Assembly: GCF_003323735.1 (NCBI RefSeq)
Contig: NZ_QOIM01000042.1
Coordinates: 186,001 to 250,000, forward strand
Reading direction: 5' to 3'
Length of the DNA stretch: 64,000 nt
DNA from: Streptomyces reniochalinae
GTDB taxonomy: Bacteria; Actinomycetota; Actinomycetes; Streptomycetales; Streptomycetaceae
Shown here: positions 32,792 to 39,910 of the stretch, piece after piece
Layout of the letters: the number at the start of each line of letters is the position of its first letter
Position numbering within the stretch: position 1 is the stretch's first letter
The notes under the pieces: generated by a model
Database searches by the model: none
Seen by the model: only the letters and a program-made list of their open reading frames with translations
What the model was told of the DNA's origin: nothing
Program-made: the position numbers and the translations under genes

Positions 32792-35164
32792 ATGCCGACT
32801 TGCCCGAACGGCCACCAGTCGGCGGCCGACGACTGGTGCGAGGTCTGCGGTCACCGCATGACCGACGCGCCCGCGTCGCCCGCTGGGGCCGTACCGCCGC
32901 CCCCTCCGCCACCCGCCCCCTCCGGCGGCTACGGCTATCCGGGCCCGCCCGGACCCCCGCCCGCGCCCGGCCAGGGGTACGGCCACCCGGGCCCCGACGC
33001 GCCCCCGCCCGGCGGCTACGGCTACCCCGGCCCCGGTGCTCCCCCCGGCAGGCCGGAGCTGTGCCCCCAGTGCGGGACCCCGCGCGAGTCGCAGGCGCCC
33101 TTCTGTGAGGAGTGCCGCTACAACTTCCTCACCCACACGCCGACCACGTTCGCGCCGCCGCCCGCGCCCAACGCCGCGCCGGGGGCCCCGGGCCCCGACG
33201 CCCACGGGCCCCCCGGCTTCCCGCGCCCGTCAGGCCCCGGCTCCCCGGGCCCGGGCGAGCAGGCCCCCGACCCCTTGCGCACCCCGGGCTACGCGGGCCC
33301 CGGCTACCCGGCCCCCGGTGACGAGCCCGGCCCCGACCCCCTCCGGACCCCCGGCTACCCCGGCGCCCCCGGCGAGGCCGGTGCCCCGACGGGCCCCGAC
33401 ACACCGCCCGCCCCGGGCGCGCCCCCCGGCTTCCCGGCCCCGGGCGGCCCCGGGCGTGAGAGCCACGGGGCACCCGGCTTCCCGGGCGGCCCGGGTGACG
33501 CCGGCGGCCCGGGTGATCCGGCAGGGCCTGACGGCTCGCCGGTGCCCGGCTCCGAGGGGCCTGGCGGTCCGGCGTTCCCCGGGCCGAACGGGCCCGGTTC
33601 CGGCGGCCGGGACGCTCCCGCGTTCCCCGGCCAGGCGGGCCCCGGCGGCCCCGAGGGCGCGGGTCACCCCGGCTTCCCCGGCCCGGGCGCTCCCGGCCCC
33701 GAGGGCCCGGGTGGTCCCGGCTTCCCGGGCGCCCCGGGTGGTCCTGGCGGACATGGCGCTCCTGCCGGGCCCGGCGGGCCGGGTGGACCGAGCGGACCTG
33801 GCCCCGAGGGGCCTGGCGGTCCTGCTTTCCCGGGCGGCCCGGGTGGTCCGGCTGGTCCTGGCGGACATGGCGGTCCGGCTGGCCCTGGCGGTCCGGGTGG
33901 GCCCGGGTCCGAGGGTCCGGGTGGTCCTGGATTCCCGGGCGGCCCGGGTGGTCCTGGCGGACATGGCGCTCCTGCCGGGCCTGGCGGCCCGGGTGGCCCC
34001 GGGCCCGAGGGCCCGGGCGGGCCTGGTTTCCCGGGCGGTCCCAGTGCCCCGGCTGGTCCTGGCTCCGAAGGTCCTGGCGCTCCCGGCGCCCCGGCCGGCC
34101 CTGGTGGCCCCGGGTCCGAGGGGCCTGGCGCGCCGGGCGGGCCTGGTTTCCCGGGTGGGCCGGGTGAGCCCGGAAGGTCTGGCGGGCAGGGCCCGGACGG
34201 GCCGGACGCCGGCGGACAGCAGATGCCCGCCGGACAGCACATGCCCGGCGGCCCCGCGGGCCCGGCTGGGCCGGGCGCCGGTCCGTACGGCCCCGACGCG
34301 GGGCGGCCCGGTGTTCCGGGCGAGCGTGAGCCGGGGGCTCCCGGCTGGCCTGGCGGCGCCGGTGGCTCGGGACAGGAAGGCCCTGGGCAGCCCGGCGGCT
34401 CGCCCGACGCCGGCCCCGGGTGGCGTCCCGGAGCGGAAGGCATGGGCCGGGGCGGCCCCGGCCCGCAGGTTCCGGGGGCACCCGGCGGCGGGGAAGGGGC
34501 GCCGGGCCAGGGGCGGCCGTTCCCGGCGAACGAGACCTATGGCGGGCAGCCCACCGGTGGGGACTGGGAGCTGTCCCCGCCGGAAGCCGCCGAGCAGCGC
34601 GTCGGCGCCCCGCAGGCACCTGCGGGCGTGCCGGAGGGCCACCCGGGTCAGCCGGGGCACCCGGGGCACCCGGGGCAGCCCCCCGGCGGACCGGCCCCGC
34701 AGGGGCCTGGCGCACCGGAGTTCGCGTCGCAGGGCGGGGCACCGGCCCCGCAGGGCGGCGGTGCGTGGACGGCGCTCATCGGCCCCGACCGTGCGTACTT
34801 CGCGGCGATGATGCAGCGCAGTGGCCCGGAGGCCGCATCGCTGAACCTGCCCGCCTACTCCCCGGAGCAGCAGTTGCCGTTGACGGGGCCGCAGGTGACG
34901 ATCGGCCGGCGCCGCGCGTCGACGGGGGAGGCGCCGGACATCGATCTGGGCCGTGCGCCGGAGGATCCGGGGGTGTCGCACCAGCACGCGGTGCTGGTGC
35001 AGCAGCCGGACGGTTCCTGGTCGGTGGTGGACCAGGACTCGACCAACGGCACCACGCTCAACGGTGCGGAGGATCCGATACAGCCGTACGTGCCTGTTCC
35101 GCTCAAGGAGGGGGACAGGGTGCACGTGGGCGCCTGGACGACGATCACGCTGACGCGGCGGTAG
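32792..35164 (+). CDS. FHA-domain protein with zinc ribbons and a collagen-like Gly-Pro region
   Basis: A 790-aa phosphothreonine-reader protein. N-terminal ribbons are CPNGHQSAADDWCEVCGH and, after a Pro/Gly/Tyr linker, CPQCGTPRESQAPFCEEC. Residues about 130-640 are extraordinarily rich in Gly and Pro, mostly as G-x-y triplets (GPGGPGFPGGPGG, GPEGPGGPGF) like collagen, with no Cys or hydrophobic core. The C-terminal 130 residues are an FHA domain: VTIGRRRAS, then VSHQHAVL and DSTNGTTLNG, containing the Arg, Ser-His and Asn that grip pThr. FHA proteins are the known output of PknG (GarA/OdhI), although here the FHA is fused to ribbons and lacks an obvious N-terminal ETTS phosphosite. It is the last gene of the locus and is followed by a strong terminator. 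Confidence 0.88.
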   Translation: MPTCPNGHQSAADDWCEVCGHRMTDAPASPAGAVPPPPPPPAPSGGYGYPGPPGPPPAPGQGYGHPGPDAPPPGGYGYPGPGAPPGRPELCPQCGTPRESQAPFCEECRYNFLTHTPTTFAPPPAPNAAPGAPGPDAHGPPGFPRPSGPGSPGPGEQAPDPLRTPGYAGPGYPAPGDEPGPDPLRTPGYPGAPGEAGAPTGPDTPPAPGAPPGFPAPGGPGRESHGAPGFPGGPGDAGGPGDPAGPDGSPVPGSEGPGGPAFPGPNGPGSGGRDAPAFPGQAGPGGPEGAGHPGFPGPGAPGPEGPGGPGFPGAPGGPGGHGAPAGPGGPGGPSGPGPEGPGGPAFPGGPGGPAGPGGHGGPAGPGGPGGPGSEGPGGPGFPGGPGGPGGHGAPAGPGGPGGPGPEGPGGPGFPGGPSAPAGPGSEGPGAPGAPAGPGGPGSEGPGAPGGPGFPGGPGEPGRSGGQGPDGPDAGGQQMPAGQHMPGGPAGPAGPGAGPYGPDAGRPGVPGEREPGAPGWPGGAGGSGQEGPGQPGGSPDAGPGWRPGAEGMGRGGPGPQVPGAPGGGEGAPGQGRPFPANETYGGQPTGGDWELSPPEAAEQRVGAPQAPAGVPEGHPGQPGHPGHPGQPPGGPAPQGPGAPEFASQGGAPAPQGGGAWTALIGPDRAYFAAMMQRSGPEAASLNLPAYSPEQQLPLTGPQVTIGRRRASTGEAPDIDLGRAPEDPGVSHQHAVLVQQPDGSWSVVDQDSTNGTTLNGAEDPIQPYVPVPLKEGDRVHVGAWTTITLTRR
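33180..34710 (+). repeat. Collagen-like Gly-x-Pro coding repeat
   Basis: About 1.5 kb of tandemly duplicated, GC-saturated sequence encodes G-P/F/A-x triplets in the FHA protein. Longer imperfect units recur, for example ggtcctggcggacatggc near 33740, 33857 and 33952, showing block duplication as well as triplet expansion. Such a region is prone to length variation and misassembly. Confidence 0.9.
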
Positions 35165-35171
35165 TCCACAC

Positions 35172-35203
35172 CGGGTGGGCGCACCGGCAGGTGCGCCCAC
35201 CCG
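35172..35203. terminator. Strong hairpin terminator
   Basis: cgggtgggcgcacc, a 4-base loop, and ggtgcgcccacccg form a perfect 14-bp stem 7 bases after the FHA gene stop. It lies between convergent genes (FHA to the right, MscS to the left) and may serve both. No U-tract follows. Confidence 0.85.
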
Positions 35204-35267
35204 TCGGCGCCCGCATCCCCGGGCAGCCGGGCTCCACCAGGCGCCGGGGCCCGACGGGCGCCGGGGG

Positions 35268-36254
35268 CTACTTCTCCAGCGGCACGGGCGCCCGTGCCGC
35301 TTCGAGCGCGAGCGCCTGCTCGTCGACGATGCGGATGCCCCGCGCGTCCAGCGCCTGCTTGACGCGCCACCGCAGCTCGCGCTCGACGCCGAGGCTCTTC
35401 TCGGGCATGGTTTTGACGGAGACGCGCAGCACCATGGAGTCGAGTGTCACCTCGTCCAGGCCGAGGACCTCGACGGGCTCCCACAGGACTTCGTCCCAGG
35501 GGCTCTCCTTGCTCATCCCCTCGCCCGCGGCGAGGACGGTGGCGCGGACTTCTTCCAGGTCCTCCTCGGCGCGTACCCGTACGTCGAGGGTGGCCATGGC
35601 CCACCCCTGGCTGAGGTTGCCGATGCGTTTGATCTCGCCGTTGCGGATGTACCAGATCTCGCCGCCGTCGCCGCGCAGCTGCGTCACGCGGAGGCCGATC
35701 TCCATGACGACGCCCGAGGCCTCGCCGGCGTCGATGCGGTCGCCGACGCCGTACTGGTCCTCCAGGAGCATGAACATGCCGGCGAGGACGTCCATGACCA
35801 GGTTGCGGGCGCCGAAGCCGAGTGCTACCCCCGCGACGCCCGCGCTGGCGAGGAGCGGCGCCGGGTTGATGCCGAGCCCGGACAGGACGGTCAGGGCCGC
35901 GGTGCCCAGGATCATGAAGGAGGCGACGCTGCGCAGGATGGAGCCGATGGCGGCCGACCGTTGCCGTCGGCGTTCTCCGCTGACCAGCAGTCCGCGCAGG
36001 GCGTTGCCGCTGTCGACGATCTCGGCGCGGCGGTTCATGCGGGTTATGAGCTGGGTGATGGCCCGGCGGATGAGGTAGCGCAGGACGACGGCGACGACGC
36101 AGATGAAGACGATGCGCACGCCGGAGGCGAGCCAGTCCGTCCAGTTGTCCTGGATCCATCCAGCGGCCTCGCTCGCGCTGTCCTGGGCGTCTTCGAGGGA
36201 CCTCGGCGGCTGGGGTCCATCGGGTGGGGGAGAGGCGCTGAGCAGCCAGTACAC
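35268..36254 (-). CDS. Mechanosensitive ion channel of the MscS family
   Basis: A 328-aa small-conductance mechanosensitive channel. TM1 is WLASGVRIVFICVVAVVLRYLI, TM2 is SILRSVASFMILGTAALTVL, and the pore helix TM3 is LLASAGVAGVALGFGARNLVMDVLAGMFMLLEDQ with the Gly/Ala packing typical of MscS. The beta domain follows (GVGDRIDAGEASGVVMEIGLRVTQLR, EIWYIRNGEIKRIGNLSQG), and then a mixed cytoplasmic vestibule. It opens on hypo-osmotic membrane tension to release solutes. GTG 36254 has ggaagg 8 bases upstream. It is monocistronic and divergent from the HNH gene. Confidence 0.92.
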   Translation of the reverse strand: MYWLLSASPPPDGPQPPRSLEDAQDSASEAAGWIQDNWTDWLASGVRIVFICVVAVVLRYLIRRAITQLITRMNRRAEIVDSGNALRGLLVSGERRRQRSAAIGSILRSVASFMILGTAALTVLSGLGINPAPLLASAGVAGVALGFGARNLVMDVLAGMFMLLEDQYGVGDRIDAGEASGVVMEIGLRVTQLRGDGGEIWYIRNGEIKRIGNLSQGWAMATLDVRVRAEEDLEEVRATVLAAGEGMSKESPWDEVLWEPVEVLGLDEVTLDSMVLRVSVKTMPEKSLGVERELRWRVKQALDARGIRIVDEQALALEAARAPVPLEK

Positions 36255-36530
36255 AGGATCGACCTTCCGTGCGAGTCACATCCACAGGGCACACGAACGG
36301 ATGCCTCGACCACACTAACGGCGCAGGGGCTTCACATTTGGTGCCACAGAGCAGTATGGGGCCAGGCGTTCGAGGGAGACGTTCGATCCCGCGTCGCCGG
36401 TGTGAGGTGTGGTCCAAAACACGCTGAGCTCGTTGCCCGGTCGTGGTGGCGGAGTGACCAGGGCACGGGACACACTGAGGGGAGATCGTCACGGCGCGAG
36501 CCACGCGCCGCCGACGTACGAGGAGGCACC

Positions 36531-37070
36531 GTGCCGCATGTCCTGGTCCTCAACGCGTCGTACGAGCCGCTCGGCGTCGTACCGCTCCGCCGCGCGCTCG
36601 TTCTCGTCCTCAACGAAAAGGCTGTCAGCCTGGAGGACTCCGGCGCCCTGATGCACAGCGCGACTCGTGTGATACCCGCGCCCAGTGTCGTCCGTCTCAA
36701 GCGCTTCGTGAGGGTGCCCTTCCGCGGCAGTGTTCCTCTCACGCGCCGCGCGTTGTTCGCCCGGGACGGCGGCCGTTGCGCTTACTGCGGTGGCGTCGCA
36801 ACCAGCGTCGACCACGTCATTCCGCGCAGCAGGGGCGGGGTGCACGCCTGGGAGAACGTGGTGGCGGCCTGCCGCCGCTGCAACCATGTGAAGGCCGACC
36901 GCCATGTCGCCGAGCTGGGCTGGAGGTTGCGTCATCAACCCGCGCCGCCGTCCGGACTCGCCTGGCGGATCATCGGCACGGGGCACCGGGATCCGCGCTG
37001 GCTGCCGTATCTCATGCCATACGGCGCGGACGACGATCTCGCCCGGATCGACGGCAAAGCCACTGCCTGA
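36531..37070 (+). CDS. HNH-family endonuclease
   Basis: A 179-aa HNH protein. The core is CAYCGGVATSVDHVIPRSRGGVHAWENVVAACRRCNHVK, with two zinc-binding CxxC pairs, the catalytic H of DHVIPRSRGG and the trailing N and H-like residue of the beta-beta-alpha metal fold. The N-terminal 75 residues (VLVLNASYEPLGVVPLRRALVLVL) belong to the family found widely in actinobacteria, whose biological role is not defined. GTG 36531 has a perfect aggagg 5 bases upstream. It is divergent from the MscS gene and is followed by 650 bp without a supported gene. Confidence 0.93.
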   Translation: MPHVLVLNASYEPLGVVPLRRALVLVLNEKAVSLEDSGALMHSATRVIPAPSVVRLKRFVRVPFRGSVPLTRRALFARDGGRCAYCGGVATSVDHVIPRSRGGVHAWENVVAACRRCNHVKADRHVAELGWRLRHQPAPPSGLAWRIIGTGHRDPRWLPYLMPYGADDDLARIDGKATA

Positions 37071-37720
37071 GTTCCGGGCTTTGTTGTGTCGGGTGGCGGG
37101 CGCGGTGGGGGGGCGGCCAGGGGCGGCCACCACCGCGTCGCGCGTCGCGGTCCAGTTGGGCCGGCAGCAGGTCGACGGAGCGTTCGCCCGCGCGCGGCGG
37201 AGCCGGAGGCGCAGGCGTTGACGGGGTGGTTGTCCAGCGTCATCAGGCGGTGGCGGGGAACGCGCCGCGGGCGCGGGTGAGTTCGCCGCCACGGAGGGTG
37301 CGGCGGACGGCGCCCACGCCGCTCCAGCCGATCTGCCCCCGGCTCCGTCCTTCGGCCCGCGCTCAACACCGCGCAGCCGCGGGCGTGCCCAGCTCGCGGG
37401 CGCGTGCCCGCGCGTGCGCGCGGGCCCCGCGCGCCGCCCGCACGGTGCGCCGTCCGCACGGTCGCGACCGGGCGCGGAGCCTACACCGTCGGTGCCCCGG
37501 ATTCCATGGCTCCGGGGCACCACCGTGCCGGGGCCCGCAAAACCTGCCGCCGGATGTCCGGTTCGTCCCTCGTTTCTCCGCTTCCCGATCCGCCCCGTCG
37601 GCGATTCGCCGCGGGAACCGACGTGAGCTGGGACACGTTCTCGGGGCGGGCACGTCTGTACTCCGGTCGACTGGGTAGGGCGAGTCCTGTCCGCAATTCG
37701 TCAACGAACGGAGGCCCGTC
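37071..37720. other. 650 bp without a supported gene
   Basis: Every frame here gives Arg/Pro/Ala-rich translations without motifs or ribosome-binding sites. Around 37380-37450 the sequence is a run of CG-alternating elements (gcgggcgcgtgcccgcgcgtgcgcgcggg) likely to fold into nested hairpins that may terminate the HNH transcript. The right end should contain the promoter of the small Cys-cluster gene. Confidence 0.5.
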
Positions 37721-38002
37721 GTGGCCGCGTCCGCTGAACTCCTGCTGTCCGCGCTCGCTCCGCTTCCGCAGCAGCGCACACTCTCCAAACGAGGGCACGA
37801 GCCGGTAGACCTGTCCGGTGTGTCCGACCCCGACTCCGGACTCGACGGCTCGTGCACGTGCGGGTGCGCCGACGCCCCCCTCACCAGCGAGCCCCCGCTC
37901 GCCGACGCCATCCCGCTGACCAGTGAGCCGCCCCTCGCCGAGGCGCCGCTGACCAGTGAACCCACCGGGGTCGGTTACGGCACGGAGCCGGCGGACATCT
38001 GA
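37721..38002 (+). CDS. Small protein with Cys cluster and PLTSEPPLA repeats
   Basis: A 93-aa protein of unknown function. The first half is helix-like (AASAELLLSALAPLPQQRTLSKRG), then a Cys-rich turn CTCGC (residues 45-49), then three near-identical repeats: APLTSEPPLADA, IPLTSEPPLAEA and a partial PLTSEP. GTG 37721 has ggagg 6 bases upstream, so it is probably translated. Its stop and the ATG of the MalQ-like gene overlap by one base (TGATG), which implies translational coupling. There is no signal peptide or membrane segment. The layout of a leader, Cys turn and repeats is reminiscent of a peptide precursor or a docking partner, but no maturation gene is adjacent. A spurious call remains possible. 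Confidence 0.6.
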   Translation: MAASAELLLSALAPLPQQRTLSKRGHEPVDLSGVSDPDSGLDGSCTCGCADAPLTSEPPLADAIPLTSEPPLAEAPLTSEPTGVGYGTEPADI

Positions 38003-39792
38003 TGCCCCTCCCCCAGGCACGGTCCGGGGGGAACCCCACCCGGCTCGCGCGGCTCGCCGAGGCCCACGGCGTCGCCCTCTCCTACGAGCCCGAACCCGGC
38101 CGGCACGTCCAGGTGCCCGAGGGAACGGTCGTGGAGGTGCTGGCGGCGATGGGTGTCGACGCCTCGACGCCGCGTGCTGTCCGTGCGGCGCTGGAGCGGC
38201 ACGAGTGGGACGGCCGGCAGTTGCTGCCACCCACCGTCGTGCTGCGCTCCGGCGCGCGTCCCGCGTCCGCGCCGGCTCGCACCTCGTGCTTATCCCAGCT
38301 TCCCGACGGGACGGTGCTGCGCGTCGTCACCGACAGCGGCACGACCCTGGACTGGGGCCCCGGCACCCGCCTGCCTGTGGGGGTGCACACCCTCTTCGGG
38401 CACGCGCCCGACGAACGCGCGGCCCACAGCACGCTCATCGTGGCGCCCGAAACCCTCCCCGCTCCTCGGACCCGGGCCTCGGGCGAGCGCGGTCCCGGGC
38501 TCCGCGTCCGGTTGCGGTCGCTGCTTTCGGCCCGCTCCTGGGGGATGGGCGACCTGGCCGACCTCGGTGAGCTGGCCGGCTGGGCGGGGCGCTGTCTCGG
38601 TGCCGACTTCCTCCAGCTGGACCCGCCGCACAGCGCCGTGCCCGTCCCCGGCGGGACCGCGCCCGTCCCGCAGGCCGGTGAGCCGGCGGGCCACGCCGAC
38701 CTCTCGTCCCTTCTGCCCTCCTCCCGCCGCTTTCCGGATCCGGTGCACCTGCGCGTCGAGGAGATCCCGGAGTTCGCGTATCTGGGGGAGGGACAGCGGC
38801 GCCGGACCGAGGTGCTCCTGGGGCGTGCAGCGGCCCTGCGCGAGGCCGTGCTCGGCGGTCACGCGCCCCTCGACCGGGGCGCGGTATGGGAACTCAAGCG
38901 GGAGGCGCTTGAGCTGGTGCGCCAGGTTCCGCTCGGCCCCGGGCGCCGGGCCGCGTACGACGATTTCGTGGCCGAACGCGGGCAGGCGCTGGTGGATCAC
39001 GCCACCTGGTGCGCTCTCGCGGAGGTGTACGGCTCCGACTGGCGTTCCTGGCCCGCCGGTCTCGACGACCCCCGGTCCGCGCACACGGCTCGCGTGCGCG
39101 AGGAGCGGCGAGACCGGGTCGACTTCCACGTCTGGGCCGCGTGGCTCACCGACTGCCAGTTCGCTGCGGCCCAGCACGCCGCGCGGCGGGCCGGTATGGC
39201 CGTCGGTCTGGTGCTCGATCCGGCGGCGGGCGCGCATCCCGGGGGCTCGGACGCCTGGGCGCACCAGGGCAGTCTGGCCCAGGGCGTCAGCCTCGGCGCG
39301 CCGCCTGACGGGTGCGGCGCCCGGGGTCAGGACTGGGGGCTGCCGCCCTGGCGGCCGGACGCGCTGGCCCGTGCGGGGTACGCGCCCTACCGCGAGGTCC
39401 TGGCCGGGCTCTTCCGGCACGCCGGGGCCCTGCGTCCTGGCGGTGCCGTGGGCCGCTCCAGGCTGTGGTGGATCCCCGACGGCCGTCCGCCCGCACAGGG
39501 TGCCTACGTCCGCTACGACGCCGAGGCGATGCGCGGCGTTCTCGCTCTGGAGGCCCACCGGGCGGGCGCTGCCGTCCTCGGCGAGGGGCCTGGCACCGCC
39601 GGGCCCGGGGCGGGGGAGGGGCCGTCGGTGCTGGAGGGGCGGGCGCGCGACGCCTCGGTGCCGTGGCCGCGGTGTCCCGACCGGTCCCTTCCCCTGCTGG
39701 ATGGCCAGGGCCGCCCCGTGCCCTGGGAGGAGAGCGCGGCCTCGCCGCGGGTCAGGGAGCTGCTCGCGGAGTGGGGCGCGCTCCGCGACTGA
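38002..39792 (+). CDS. Degenerate 4-alpha-glucanotransferase (MalQ-like), probably inactive
   Basis: A 596-aa protein with the GH77 MalQ layout: N-terminal starch-module-like region, RSWGMGDLADLGELAGWAGRCLGADF, LPSSRRFPDPVHLRVEEIPEFAYL, DWGLPPWRPDALARAGYAPYREVL and SRLWWIPDGRPPAQGAYVRYDAEAM. The catalytic positions are lost. The nucleophile motif expected as RIDHxxG reads RPGGAVG, the acid/base motif GEDLG reads GEGPG, and after it the domain with the THD transition-state Asp is missing, replaced by about 65 unrelated residues. MalQ is normally near 700 aa. So it probably cannot transfer glucan and may be a decaying gene or a binding-only pseudoenzyme; the open frame is intact, which favours the latter. 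It overlaps the preceding small gene by one base. Confidence 0.75.
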   Translation: MPLPQARSGGNPTRLARLAEAHGVALSYEPEPGRHVQVPEGTVVEVLAAMGVDASTPRAVRAALERHEWDGRQLLPPTVVLRSGARPASAPARTSCLSQLPDGTVLRVVTDSGTTLDWGPGTRLPVGVHTLFGHAPDERAAHSTLIVAPETLPAPRTRASGERGPGLRVRLRSLLSARSWGMGDLADLGELAGWAGRCLGADFLQLDPPHSAVPVPGGTAPVPQAGEPAGHADLSSLLPSSRRFPDPVHLRVEEIPEFAYLGEGQRRRTEVLLGRAAALREAVLGGHAPLDRGAVWELKREALELVRQVPLGPGRRAAYDDFVAERGQALVDHATWCALAEVYGSDWRSWPAGLDDPRSAHTARVREERRDRVDFHVWAAWLTDCQFAAAQHAARRAGMAVGLVLDPAAGAHPGGSDAWAHQGSLAQGVSLGAPPDGCGARGQDWGLPPWRPDALARAGYAPYREVLAGLFRHAGALRPGGAVGRSRLWWIPDGRPPAQGAYVRYDAEAMRGVLALEAHRAGAAVLGEGPGTAGPGAGEGPSVLEGRARDASVPWPRCPDRSLPLLDGQGRPVPWEESAASPRVRELLAEWGALRD

Positions 39793-39808
39793 GAACCCGC
39801 CCGCCCCA

Positions 39809-39823
39809 ATAGATCGGACCTAT
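39809..39823. promoter_or_regulatory. Operator-like box 1 upstream of alpha-L-fucosidase
   Basis: atagatcggacctat shares the core gatcgga and outer symmetry with a second box 63 bases downstream. It sits 17 bases after the preceding stop. The 63-base centre-to-centre spacing is six helical turns. The regulator is unknown. Confidence 0.5.
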
Positions 39824-39871
39824 CTCTTCACGCCGTCCCCGGCCTGCGGCACCATGCCCACGTACCCCCCA

Positions 39872-39886
39872 AGAGATCGGATCTCT
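39872..39886. promoter_or_regulatory. Operator-like box 2 upstream of alpha-L-fucosidase
   Basis: agagatc-g-gatctct is a perfect 15-base palindrome with a single central base, 25 bases before the fucosidase ATG and close to the ribosome-binding site, a position suited to a repressor. Confidence 0.6.
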
Positions 39887-39910
39887 CCGGGTGAGGAAGG
39901 TGGAGGACTC

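Noticed and set aside
33230..35200. Large minus-strand open frames opposite the collagen-like region
   Set aside because: They mirror the Gly-Pro repeat; the plus strand has zinc ribbons and an FHA domain.
37721..38002. Small Cys-cluster gene considered as a lanthipeptide or lasso precursor
   Set aside because: No lanthionine synthetase, protease or transporter gene is adjacent, so a RiPP claim is unsupported; kept only as an unknown small protein.
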